Assembly (NCBI GenBank): GCA_015231175.1
Contig: JADGBZ010000022.1
Span: 7,871-42,779 of the forward strand
Origin: Magnetococcales bacterium
GTDB taxonomy: Bacteria > Pseudomonadota > Magnetococcia > Magnetococcales > DC0425bin3
Reading direction: 5' to 3'
Length of the DNA: 34,909 bases
How positions within the stretch are numbered: the first letter of the stretch is position 1; each line of letters starts with the position of its first letter. Under the pieces are notes generated by a model, which did no database searches, was not told the DNA's origin, and saw only the letters and a list, made by a program, of their open reading frames with translations. Positions 16,914-25,232 of the stretch are shown one piece after another. A program made the translations under genes and the position numbers.

Positions 16914-17724
16914 TGTTCGCCGTGGCTCATTGAGTGTGGTCGGCCTGGGACCGGGCGCCCTGGAACACCTGACCGCCCGCGCCCGGGAAGTCATCGCCGA
17001 GGCCAGTGTCATCATCGGGTACAAAACCTACCTGCGCCTCGTCGCCGACCTCTTGAAAGGCAAAAGGGTGCTCGAAAGCCCCATGCGCCAGGAGCTTGCC
17101 CGCTGCGCCGAGGCCACCCGCCTGGCCCTGGTTGGAGAGCGGGTGGTTTTGGTCTCCTCCGGCGACGCGGGCATCTACGGCATGGCCGGACCCCTTCTGG
17201 AGATGCTCTTCCACGCCGGCTGGCAACCCGACGCCGGTATCCGTTTCGAGGTGGTTCCCGGGGTCACCGCTCTGAGCGCCTGCGCCGCCCTGGTGGGAGC
17301 GCCCCTGACCCACGATTTTTGCGCCATCTCCCTGTCGGACCTGCTCACCCCCTGGCCGCAGATTGAAAAACGTCTGGAAGCCGCCGCCAGCGCCGATTTT
17401 GTCACCGCCCTCTACAACCCCAGAAGCGGACGCCGTACCTGGCAGATCGAACGCGCCCAGGAGATTTTTCTTCGCCATCGCTCCCCTGCCACCCCGGTGG
17501 GCCTGGTGACCGCCGCCTGTCGTGAGCATCAAGCCATCTCCCTGACCACCCTGGCCCACATGGATGTTACCACCATCAACATGCAAACCACGGTCCTGAT
17601 CGGCAACCATCGGACGTTCACCAAACATGGCCTCATGGTCACCCCCCGGGGATATGCCGACAAATACAATCTCCAGGACCATTTGCAGGCCGAATCCGAC
17701 CCTGACGCCTCGCCCCCCTCATGA
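16906..17724 (+). CDS. cobJ/cbiH: Precorrin-3B / cobalt-precorrin-3 C17-methyltransferase
   Basis: Tetrapyrrole methylase of 272 residues responsible for C17 methylation and ring contraction. Visible are the N-terminal [30 protein letters not shown] (a CbiH/CobJ signature), [20 protein letters not shown] (SAM-binding loop), [51 protein letters not shown], and the C-terminal VLIGNHRTF. The ATG at 16906 overlaps the end of cbiG and is favoured over an in-frame upstream extension inside cbiG. It overlaps cobQ by four bases. Confidence 0.95.
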   Translation: MSDVRRGSLSVVGLGPGALEHLTARAREVIAEASVIIGYKTYLRLVADLLKGKRVLESPMRQELARCAEATRLALVGERVVLVSSGDAGIYGMAGPLLEMLFHAGWQPDAGIRFEVVPGVTALSACAALVGAPLTHDFCAISLSDLLTPWPQIEKRLEAAASADFVTALYNPRSGRRTWQIERAQEIFLRHRSPATPVGLVTAACREHQAISLTTLAHMDVTTINMQTTVLIGNHRTFTKHGLMVTPRGYADKYNLQDHLQAESDPDASPPS

Positions 17725-19190
17725 CCGCCACCAGCCTGATGATCCAGGGAACCACATCAGACGCCGGGAAATCCCTCCTGGTCACGGCCCTGTGCCGCGC
17801 CCTGCACCGTCGTGGCCTCCGGGTCGCCCCTTTCAAGCCACAGAACATGGCCCTCAACAGCGCCGTCACCGTCGATGGCGGGGAGATCGGTCGGGCACAG
17901 GCTGTCCAGGCATTGGCCTGCGGGCTCGCGCCCCACACCGACATGAACCCCATTCTCCTCAAGCCCAACTCCGATATCGGCGCGCAGATCATTGTCCAGG
18001 GCCGACCGGTGGCCAACCTGGACGCCCAGGCCTATCGTCACTTCAAGCCACGCGCCATGACCTTTGCCCTGGACTCTTTCCATCGGTTGCAGACCCAATA
18101 CGATATCCTTCTCATCGAAGGGGCCGGCAGTCCGGCGGAGATCAATCTCCGGGAAGGAGATCTGGCCAACATGGGGTTCGCCGAACGGGTGGATTGCCCG
18201 GTCATCATTGTCGGCGATATTGATCGGGGAGGGGTTTTTGCCCAGTTTGTCGGCACCCTGGAACTTCTCGCCCCTGCCGAGCGGGAGAGGGTCCGGGGTT
18301 TCGTGGTCAACAAGTTTCGCGGCGACATCACCCTGTTGCAGCCGGGTTTGACGTGGCTGGAGGAGAAAACCGGCAAGCCGGTTCTGGGTGTCATGCCTTT
18401 TCTGCCCGGCCTCTACCTGGCTGCCGAAGACAGCTTTTTTCAGGAGGCCTCCTCCGTCCCGACAGATACCCTATCGCTGTTTCGCGTCCTGGTGCCGCGT
18501 CTGCCCCGCATCAGCAACCACACCGATCTGGATCCCCTGCGCCTGCATCCGGGTATTGAACTGCTGTGGGGCGAGAGCGGCAGACCCATCCCCGGCGCCG
18601 ATCTGATCATCCTCCCCGGCAGCAAGAGCGTCCGCGCCGATCTGGCCTGGTTGCGCCAGAACGGCTGGGAGTCCGCCATCGCCCGACACCTGCGCTATGG
18701 TGGCAAGGTGATCGGCATTTGCGGTGGATTTCAAATGCTGGGGGAACGCCTGGAAGATCCCGGCGGCATCGAAGGCCCACCCGGCCATGAACCCGGCCTG
18801 GGCTGGTTGGCCATGACCACCCGCTTTCTCGCTGACAAAACCCTGACCAACGTCACCGGCCACCTGGTCCGGGACCAGGCCCCGGTAACAGGATATGAGA
18901 TCCACATGGGCCAGAGTCACGGCCCGGCCCTGAACAATCCCGCCATGTTTCTGCACGGCCAGCCGCACGGCGCCATCTCCTCCGATGGCCAGATCCTGGG
19001 TGGTTATCTGCATGGCTTGTTCGACCGACCCGAGGCTTGCCACTCCCTCCTTGCCTGGGCGGGCCTGACCAAAACTCACCCCGTCAACCTCGCCCAACGC
19101 CGTGACAGCGACTTTGACCGCCTGGCCGACGCCCTGGAACAACACCTTGATATGCCAGGGATTTTGAGTTTATTGTCACTGCCCAGGTAG
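17721..19190 (+). CDS. cobQ/cbiP: Cobyric acid synthase
   Basis: Amidates four side chains of adenosylcobyrinate a,c-diamide using glutamine and ATP. The N-terminal ATPase domain has the deviant P-loop [13 protein letters not shown] (residues 8-20) and [10 protein letters not shown], then [19 protein letters not shown] and [12 protein letters not shown]. The C-terminal class I glutamine amidotransferase-like domain has the nucleophile Cys 334 in [22 protein letters not shown] and His 431 in GGYLHGLFD. The length of 489 residues is typical. The start overlaps cbiH (ATGA). It is the last cobalamin gene in the run; cbiA, cbiB, cobD, cobU/S/T, cbiF and cbiJ are not in the window. Confidence 0.97.
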   Translation: MTATSLMIQGTTSDAGKSLLVTALCRALHRRGLRVAPFKPQNMALNSAVTVDGGEIGRAQAVQALACGLAPHTDMNPILLKPNSDIGAQIIVQGRPVANLDAQAYRHFKPRAMTFALDSFHRLQTQYDILLIEGAGSPAEINLREGDLANMGFAERVDCPVIIVGDIDRGGVFAQFVGTLELLAPAERERVRGFVVNKFRGDITLLQPGLTWLEEKTGKPVLGVMPFLPGLYLAAEDSFFQEASSVPTDTLSLFRVLVPRLPRISNHTDLDPLRLHPGIELLWGESGRPIPGADLIILPGSKSVRADLAWLRQNGWESAIARHLRYGGKVIGICGGFQMLGERLEDPGGIEGPPGHEPGLGWLAMTTRFLADKTLTNVTGHLVRDQAPVTGYEIHMGQSHGPALNNPAMFLHGQPHGAISSDGQILGGYLHGLFDRPEACHSLLAWAGLTKTHPVNLAQRRDSDFDRLADALEQHLDMPGILSLLSLPR

Positions 19191-19286
19191 CCTTTTCGTA
19201 ACAAGGGTTGGCAGCGCACTCTTTCAAATGCGATTGCCCTGTGATTTTGGGTTGTGCCCATGTGGAAATCGTCTTATGCTCCTGGC

Positions 19287-20690
19287 ATGGACACTCTTTT
19301 CACCTCCCTGCTCAAGGATGACGTGGAGTTTGTTGTTGCGCGTGTTGGAACAGCTTGGCAGCCGCTGCGAAATGGACGGATCTTTCTGACCGGGGGCACC
19401 GGTTTCTTTGGTATCTGGCTGCTGGCAACCTTGCAAGCCGCAAACCGCATGCTTGGCCTTGACTGCCGGATCACGGTTTTGAGCCGGTATCCTGAGCGTT
19501 TCCTTGCCCGCTTTCCGGGGTTTGGCAACGACCCGGCCATCGAGTGGCTTACGGGCAGGCTGGAGTCGTTCGTTTTTCCCAAAGGATCTTTCACCCACCT
19601 GATGCACGCCGCCGCCGAAACCAGTGGCGAAGTCGAGGGGCACCCCCTCCTTTCCCTGGAGCGCATGTATGGCGGGACACGGCGCGTCCTGGAGTTTGCC
19701 GGTGAAGCAGGTGTGCGGCGCCTGCTCTATTTGAGTTCGGGCGCGGCATATGGTCCTCTGCCGCCGGATTGCCAGGGCGTTCGCGAGGATATGAACCTGG
19801 CGCCGGCAACGGACGATCCCCGCGCCACCTATGGCATGGGCAAGCGTCTCTCCGAACACCTCTGTCTGCAATTTGCCCGTGAGCGCAACGTGGCAGCGAC
19901 GGTTGCCCGCTGCTTCACCTTCGTCGGTCCGTTCATGCCCATGGGTGCGCACCTGGCCATCGGCAGCTTTATCGTCGAAGCCCTGGAGCGAGAGGCCATC
20001 CGGGTCAAAGGGAGTGGTTCGCCTGTGCGGGCCTACATGTACGTCGCCGACCTGATCGTCTGGCTCTGGGTCATGTTGACACAAGAAGCACCCCATACCA
20101 TCTACAATGTCGGCTCCGACCAAACCCTCTCCATCGCGGACCTGGCCCGCTTGACCGGACGGATCCTCGCCCCGGACAAGCCCGTGCTTATCGAAGGGCG
20201 CCAGAGTGCTGACAACCACCGCCATGTTTACGCCCCGGCCATCACACGGGCCCGGCATGACCTGGGGCTCGGTCTTCACTTTGATCTGACCACGGGCATC
20301 ACCCGCACCGCAGCCTGGTATCAGACCATGCGCACTCAACCGGAGAGACCCCAACCGATTCCGACACCCGCGAAGTCCGAGACGTTTGTTATCGATATCG
20401 ACGGCGTGATCGCCACCCTCACCCCCGGCAATGACTACGCACTGGCCGCACCCTTGACCCACAACATCAAGGCCATCAATGCCCTGCATGCCGCCGGACA
20501 CCGCATCATCCTGTTGACCGCCCGGGGCTCGGCAACCGGCATCGACTGGCACGACATCACCCGCAACCAGTTGGAGACCTGGGGCCTGCGCTACCATGAG
20601 TTGCGCTTTGGCAAACCAGCGGCGGATTATTACGTCGATGACCGCCTGGTCTCCCTGTTCGCACTCTCCGAACTCGCAACTGGCTCGTAA
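19287..20690 (+). CDS. Fused NAD-dependent sugar epimerase/dehydratase and HAD phosphatase
   Basis: A 467-residue two-domain protein. Residues ~30-340 form an extended short-chain dehydrogenase of the nucleotide-sugar type: LTGGTGFFGIWLL with the NAD-binding GGTGFFG at 36-42, the catalytic pair Tyr 182/Lys 186 in ATYGMGKRLSEHL, LLYLSSGAAYGP, and VKGSGSPVRAYMYVADL. Residues ~365-467 form a HAD-family domain with motif I DIDGV (Asp 370, Asp 372), LLTARG, a conserved-looking WGLRYHELRFGKPAADYY and VDD. This HAD type is found in capsule and lipopolysaccharide loci as a sugar-phosphate phosphatase. The natural substrate is unknown. ATG 19287 was chosen because the N-terminus MDTLFTSLLKDD suits the family; ATG 19260 and GTG 19254 are in frame. 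Starts the glycan locus. Confidence 0.85.
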   Translation: MDTLFTSLLKDDVEFVVARVGTAWQPLRNGRIFLTGGTGFFGIWLLATLQAANRMLGLDCRITVLSRYPERFLARFPGFGNDPAIEWLTGRLESFVFPKGSFTHLMHAAAETSGEVEGHPLLSLERMYGGTRRVLEFAGEAGVRRLLYLSSGAAYGPLPPDCQGVREDMNLAPATDDPRATYGMGKRLSEHLCLQFARERNVAATVARCFTFVGPFMPMGAHLAIGSFIVEALEREAIRVKGSGSPVRAYMYVADLIVWLWVMLTQEAPHTIYNVGSDQTLSIADLARLTGRILAPDKPVLIEGRQSADNHRHVYAPAITRARHDLGLGLHFDLTTGITRTAAWYQTMRTQPERPQPIPTPAKSETFVIDIDGVIATLTPGNDYALAAPLTHNIKAINALHAAGHRIILLTARGSATGIDWHDITRNQLETWGLRYHELRFGKPAADYYVDDRLVSLFALSELATGS

Positions 20691-20765
20691 TATGCGTGGG
20701 CAAGCCCTTACTGGCCAGCCCCGGTCTCCCGCTTTATTACCTATTTTGACCCGAAGAGGTGTCCC

Positions 20766-22286
20766 ATGACGCACAAAATCCCCGACCGGCTCTTCATTCT
20801 GGAGATGGCCAATAACCATATGGGCGATGTCGATCATGGCGTACAACTCATTCGCGCCTTTGCCGAGGTCTGCAAAGACTTCCCCTTCCGCTTTGCCTTC
20901 AAGATGCAATACCGGCAGTTGGACAGCTTCATCCATCCGGATTTTCAGAAGCGCATGGACATCAAGTACATCAAGCGTTTCGTGGAGACCCGGCTGAGCC
21001 GTGAGCAAACCAGAAGGCTGGTGGATGAGATCAAATCCCACAGGTTCCTTCCAATCTGCACCCCCTTCGACAACGACTCCGTGCCCCTGATCCTGGAGGA
21101 TGGCTTTGCGATCCTGAAAATCGCCAGTTGCTCCTTCACCGACTGGCCTCTCCTGGAGCGCATGGTCCAAAGCGACGTGCCCATCATCGGCTCCACAGCG
21201 GGCATCACTCTGGAAAATATTGACAATGTGGTCAGTTTCATGGACCACCGCAGTAAAGAGTTTGCCTTGATGCACTGCGTGGCCGAATATCCCACCCCCA
21301 ACGACCACCTGCAACTTAACCAGGTCGACTTTCTCAAGGATCGCTATCCGCATCTGCGTATCGGCCACTCTACCCACGAGGCCCCCTCCGAGACATCCAT
21401 CATCGGCATGGCCATCGCCAAGGGGTGCAACATTTTCGAGCGGCACGTCGCCCTGCCCAGCAAGGTCCATGCGGTCAACGATTACTCATCGACCCCCGAG
21501 CAGTTGCATGCCTGGCTGACCGCAGCGCAAAAGGCCTTCGCCGCCTGCGGTGTCGTCGGGGAGCGCTGTGAACCCAATGAAAAAGAGCTGGCCAGCCTCA
21601 TCTCCCTGCGCCGGGGCCTGTTCGCCAAAACCGATCTGGCCGCCGGTGTCCGTGTGCGTGACAGCGACATCTTCATGGCCATCCCCACCCAGGATGGCCA
21701 CATCACCGCCAACGACTGGTCCAAGTACAACCAGTTTTACACCACGGAAGCGATCCGGGCCGGGGCGCCGCTGCTGGTCGGCAATACCCGTCTGGAGCCG
21801 GTGCGTCAGCGGGTTTATGCCATCGTCCAGCGGGTGAAGGAGCTGTTGAAACAAGGCAATGTCATTGTTCCCGGTCAGGCCGATCTGGAGATATCCCACC
21901 ACTATGGCATCGAGCGCTTTGACGAAGTGGGCATCAGCATGATCACGGTGGTCAACCGGCAGTATTGTAAAAAGTTGATCGTTGTCCTGCCCGGTCAATC
22001 CCACCCGGAGCAGTACCACAAGCAGAAAGAGGAGACTTTCCACACCCTGCACGGCACGCTGAATCTGGTTTTGGACGGCAAGTTGCGCATCTGCCGACCC
22101 GGCGACGTGGTGACGGTGGAAAAAGGGGTGCGGCACGCCTTCTCCAGCACAGACGGCGCAGTTTTGGAAGAGATCTCCTCTACCCATTTTGTGGATGACT
22201 CTTTCTACGTCGATCCCGACATTGCCAAAAATCCCAGCCGCAAAACCTTCATCTCTTTCTGGTTGGGCGTCAAACACCCGGCCTGA
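20766..22286 (+). CDS. NeuB-like ulosonate synthase with SAF and cupin domains
   Basis: A 506-residue protein, longer than the usual ~350 of sialic acid synthases. Residues ~8-265 form a NeuB-type TIM barrel (FILEMANNHMGD; FAFKMQYRQLDSF; ICTPFDNDSV; FAILKIASCSFTDWPLLE; LRIGHSTHE; CNIFERHVAL), predicted to condense phosphoenolpyruvate with an aldose or aldose phosphate. Residues ~275-345 resemble the SAF/antifreeze-like domain (SLRRGLFAKTDLAAGVRVRD). Residues ~390-490 form a cupin (VVLPGQSHPEQYHKQKEETF; RPGDVVTVEKGVRHAF). The cupin might isomerise or bind the sugar substrate; that is inference. An AGAGGTG site precedes ATG 20766. No CMP-sugar synthetase (NeuA-type) is seen nearby. Confidence 0.85.
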   Translation: MTHKIPDRLFILEMANNHMGDVDHGVQLIRAFAEVCKDFPFRFAFKMQYRQLDSFIHPDFQKRMDIKYIKRFVETRLSREQTRRLVDEIKSHRFLPICTPFDNDSVPLILEDGFAILKIASCSFTDWPLLERMVQSDVPIIGSTAGITLENIDNVVSFMDHRSKEFALMHCVAEYPTPNDHLQLNQVDFLKDRYPHLRIGHSTHEAPSETSIIGMAIAKGCNIFERHVALPSKVHAVNDYSSTPEQLHAWLTAAQKAFAACGVVGERCEPNEKELASLISLRRGLFAKTDLAAGVRVRDSDIFMAIPTQDGHITANDWSKYNQFYTTEAIRAGAPLLVGNTRLEPVRQRVYAIVQRVKELLKQGNVIVPGQADLEISHHYGIERFDEVGISMITVVNRQYCKKLIVVLPGQSHPEQYHKQKEETFHTLHGTLNLVLDGKLRICRPGDVVTVEKGVRHAFSSTDGAVLEEISSTHFVDDSFYVDPDIAKNPSRKTFISFWLGVKHPA

Positions 22287-22300
22287 CAGGTCAAACCACC

Positions 22301-24133
22301 ATGGCCCAAACCATACGTGTCGCAGACTATATTTTTTCCTTCGTGGCCCGACAGGGGGTGGAGACCGTCTTCATGGTCCCCGGCGGGGGGGCCATGTATC
22401 TGGTGGACGCCCTCGGCCAGCAACCCGGGCTCAAGGTCGTGCCCAACCTGCACGAACAAGCCTCGGCCATCGCCGCCGAGGCCTACGGGCGCGTGCAGGG
22501 GCGGCTGGGCGTAGCCCTGGTCACCACCGGCCCGGGCGCCACCAACGCCATCACCGGCGTTGCCGGCGCCTGGATTGAATCCACACCTCTGCTGGTCATC
22601 TCTGGTCAGGTTAAACGCGCCGATCTGATTGGCAGCTCCGGCGTGCGCCAAATGGGGCCGCAGGAGGTGGATATCATCGCCATGGTCCGCTCCATCACCA
22701 AATATGCCGTGACCGTCATGGATGCCCGCTCCATTCGCGGCCACCTGGAAATGGCCGTCCACCTGGCCACCAGCGGGAGGCGTGGTCCGGTCTGGCTCGA
22801 TGTCCCCCTCGACATCCAGGCCAGCCCCATCGACCCCGACGACTTGCCGGGTGATGAAACGGTCTCCACACTCCCGGCCCACGTCACCTCAGCCGACCTG
22901 GATGCTGAAGCACAAAAAACCCTGGCGCTGATCGATCAGGCCGAACGCCCTCTGCTGCTGGCCGGCCACGGCATCCGCCTGGCCGAAGCTGCACCGGAGT
23001 TCCAGAAACTCTACACCACCCTGAACATTCCCGTGGTGGCCACCTGGAACGCCATGGATCTGATCCCGTTCGACCACCCCTTGTGTGTGGGTCGTCCCGG
23101 AACGGTGGCCCTGCGTGCGCCCAACTTTGCCGTGCAAAACAGCGATCTGATCATCGCCATCGGCGCCCGGCTGGACAATGTGGTGACCGCGTTCAATCCC
23201 GCCGGCTTCGGACGCGAGGCCAAAAAGGTGGTGGTGGATGTGGATCCCCATGAACTGGCCAAACACCACATGCCCCTGGCCCAGGCCATCCAGGCCGATG
23301 CCAAGGCCTACATCGCCGCCCTGCTGCGGCACGGCAGCGGGCAGGCACCGCGCAAGCGCGACCCATGGCTTGCCCGCTGCGCCGACTGGAAGGCGCGCTA
23401 TCCCACCGCCGATGGCCAGCCCTTCCCGGAAACAGGCGAGATCAGCCACTATCATCTGGTCAAGGTTCTCTCCGAGGAGATTCCCGAAGGAAGCCTGATC
23501 GTCACCGGCAGTTCCGGCCTGGGCGTCGAGGTCTTCTACGCCAATTTTCGCAATAAGCCGGGCCAGCGCATCTTTCTCACCTCCGGACTGGGCGCCATGG
23601 GGTACGGACTTCCCGCCCTCATCGGCGGCGGCATGGCCTACAAGGGCGCCTCCCTGGTGGGCATCGAAAGCGACGGCAGCCTGCACATGAACATTCAGGA
23701 GTTGCAAACCCTGACGGCCCAAAACCTGCCGGCACGGCTCTTTATCATCAACAATGCGGGCTATGCCTCCATTCGCAACACCCAGCGCAACTACTTCTCC
23801 GGGCGCTATGTTGGCACCGGCCCCGAGGCGGGGCTCCACCTGGCCGATCCGGGAAAAGTGGCAGAAGCCATGGGCATACCCAGCGTGCGCATCGACGATG
23901 CTCGCGACCTGCGCGATAAAATTCGCGCCGTTCTCGCACAACGCGGTCCCATTCTGTGCGATGTCCGGGTGGTGGCCAACGAGACGCTGTGGCCCAAATC
24001 AGCCGCCATCCCGCAACCGGATGGCTCGATGCTCTCCATGCCCCTGGAAGACATGTCCCCGCTCCTGCCACGTGATGAGCTGCGTGCCAACATGCTCATT
24101 CCCCTGGCCCCGGCGTCGGAACGTATTCCTTAA
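22301..24133 (+). CDS. Thiamine-diphosphate-dependent acetolactate-synthase-like enzyme
   Basis: A 610-residue three-domain ThDP enzyme of the acetohydroxyacid synthase family. The N-terminal pyrimidine-binding domain has the cofactor-activating Glu 52 in NLHEQASAIAAEAYGR and VTTGPGATNAITGVAGAW. The middle domain has PLLLAGHGIRL and IAIGARLDN. The C-terminal diphosphate domain has TSGLGAMGYGLPALIGG and IESDGSLHMNIQELQTL, where the usual GDG metal motif is SDG (457-459), and a retained Asn pair (INN). Its place among sugar genes rather than with ilvN or ilvC argues against valine/isoleucine synthesis. YerE-type enzymes use pyruvate to add a two-carbon branch to CDP-keto-sugars, which is a plausible analogue because rfbF and rfbG occur downstream. 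The true substrate is unknown. Confidence 0.85.
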   Translation: MAQTIRVADYIFSFVARQGVETVFMVPGGGAMYLVDALGQQPGLKVVPNLHEQASAIAAEAYGRVQGRLGVALVTTGPGATNAITGVAGAWIESTPLLVISGQVKRADLIGSSGVRQMGPQEVDIIAMVRSITKYAVTVMDARSIRGHLEMAVHLATSGRRGPVWLDVPLDIQASPIDPDDLPGDETVSTLPAHVTSADLDAEAQKTLALIDQAERPLLLAGHGIRLAEAAPEFQKLYTTLNIPVVATWNAMDLIPFDHPLCVGRPGTVALRAPNFAVQNSDLIIAIGARLDNVVTAFNPAGFGREAKKVVVDVDPHELAKHHMPLAQAIQADAKAYIAALLRHGSGQAPRKRDPWLARCADWKARYPTADGQPFPETGEISHYHLVKVLSEEIPEGSLIVTGSSGLGVEVFYANFRNKPGQRIFLTSGLGAMGYGLPALIGGGMAYKGASLVGIESDGSLHMNIQELQTLTAQNLPARLFIINNAGYASIRNTQRNYFSGRYVGTGPEAGLHLADPGKVAEAMGIPSVRIDDARDLRDKIRAVLAQRGPILCDVRVVANETLWPKSAAIPQPDGSMLSMPLEDMSPLLPRDELRANMLIPLAPASERIP

Positions 24134-24165
24134 CCTGCTCCCTGTCGTGGAGGGATGGACCCAAA

Positions 24166-25131
24166 ATGGAACAAAGAAAACGGATCAGTGTGGTTGTGCC
24201 CTGTTTCAACGAAGAAGAAAATGTTGGCCCCATGTATGAGGCATTGCGCAAGGTTTTTTCAGGCCTCGACAAATACAATTTTGAAATCATCTTTATTGAC
24301 AACTGCTCTACGGATGGGACCGTTGCCATTTTGAAGCAGTTGGCTGCCTCGGATCCCGACGTTAAAGTGATCCTCAATGCCCGCAACTTCGGTACGGTGC
24401 GGTCGCATTTTTACGGTATTCTTCAAACATCTGGCAATGCTGCCGTGACCCAGGCCGCTGATTTTCAGGAACCACCCGAGTTGATCCCCGAGCTGATCGC
24501 ACAGTGGGAAAAGGGGTTCAAGATTGTCATAGCTGTCAAAAAAGGTGCAGAAGAGTCGCCATTCATGCAGTTCGTGCGCAAAATCTACTATGCAGCCCTC
24601 AGCAAGATCGCCGATGTCGACCTGGTGCAAAATTTTAATGGAGCCTGCCTGATTGACCGGCAAGTCGTCGAGATCGCCCGCAACATGGATGATCCCTATC
24701 CATACTTTCGTGGCATGCTCGCCGAGATTGGCCTGCCCAGGGCAGAGGTGCCTTACGTCCAGAAATTGCGCCGGGCCGGCAAAACAAAAAACAATTTCTT
24801 CACGCTCTACGACGTGGCCATGACGGGTGTCACCAGCCATTCCAAAGCGCCTCTGCGACTGATCACCTTCGTCGGTTTTTTGATGTCTGGCATTTGCTTC
24901 TTGATCGCGGCTGGTTACATGTTTTACAAGTTGATCATGTGGGAAAGCTTCCAGATGGGCATGGCGCCACTCATCATTGGCCAGTTTTTTGTCAATGGTA
25001 TCATTCTGACTATTCTTGGTTTGTCTTTTGAATACATCGGAAGCATCAATATGCGTCTGCTTAAACGGCCACTTGTTATAGAAAAAGAACGCCTCAATTT
25101 CGAAAAAAACAGTACAGATTCTGCGAAATAG
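24166..25131 (+). CDS. GtrB/DPM1-like family 2 glycosyltransferase
   Basis: A 321-residue membrane-anchored GT2 enzyme predicted to transfer a sugar from a nucleotide donor to a polyprenyl phosphate. The N-terminus has ISVVVPCFNEEENVGPMYEA and FEIIFIDNCSTDGT, then LNARNFGTVRSHFYG. The usual DxDLQ metal motif reads AADFQEPPEL (97-106), so the first Asp is replaced by Ala. Two hydrophobic segments near the C-terminus (about 228-250 and 268-295) match GtrB topology. A GGAGGG site precedes ATG 24166. With the GtrA and GT39-like genes nearby it forms the elements of a three-component glycosylation system. The gene looks less GC-rich than its upstream neighbours. Confidence 0.9.
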   Translation: MEQRKRISVVVPCFNEEENVGPMYEALRKVFSGLDKYNFEIIFIDNCSTDGTVAILKQLAASDPDVKVILNARNFGTVRSHFYGILQTSGNAAVTQAADFQEPPELIPELIAQWEKGFKIVIAVKKGAEESPFMQFVRKIYYAALSKIADVDLVQNFNGACLIDRQVVEIARNMDDPYPYFRGMLAEIGLPRAEVPYVQKLRRAGKTKNNFFTLYDVAMTGVTSHSKAPLRLITFVGFLMSGICFLIAAGYMFYKLIMWESFQMGMAPLIIGQFFVNGIILTILGLSFEYIGSINMRLLKRPLVIEKERLNFEKNSTDSAK

Positions 25132-25220
25132 CCGTCCTGGATCGCTCATTAACTTATTTATAGGTCTGTTTGTTCAAAATGTTTTTGAATAGGCCTTGGT
25201 AGTAGCGCATCATGTTGGTG

Positions 25221-25226
25221 GGAGGG
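25221..25226 (+). promoter_or_regulatory. Ribosome binding site deciding a TTG start
   Basis: GGAGGG lies six bases before TTG 25233. The next in-frame ATG is 19 codons later, just inside the first strand of the predicted B12-binding domain, so the TTG is the better start. Confidence 0.7.
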
Positions 25227-25232
25227 TGAGAG

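Noticed and set aside
22301-24133. Housekeeping acetolactate synthase (ilvB) for branched-chain amino acids
   Set aside because: No ilvN or ilvC neighbour, and the gene is embedded among sugar-modifying genes; not excluded without phylogeny.
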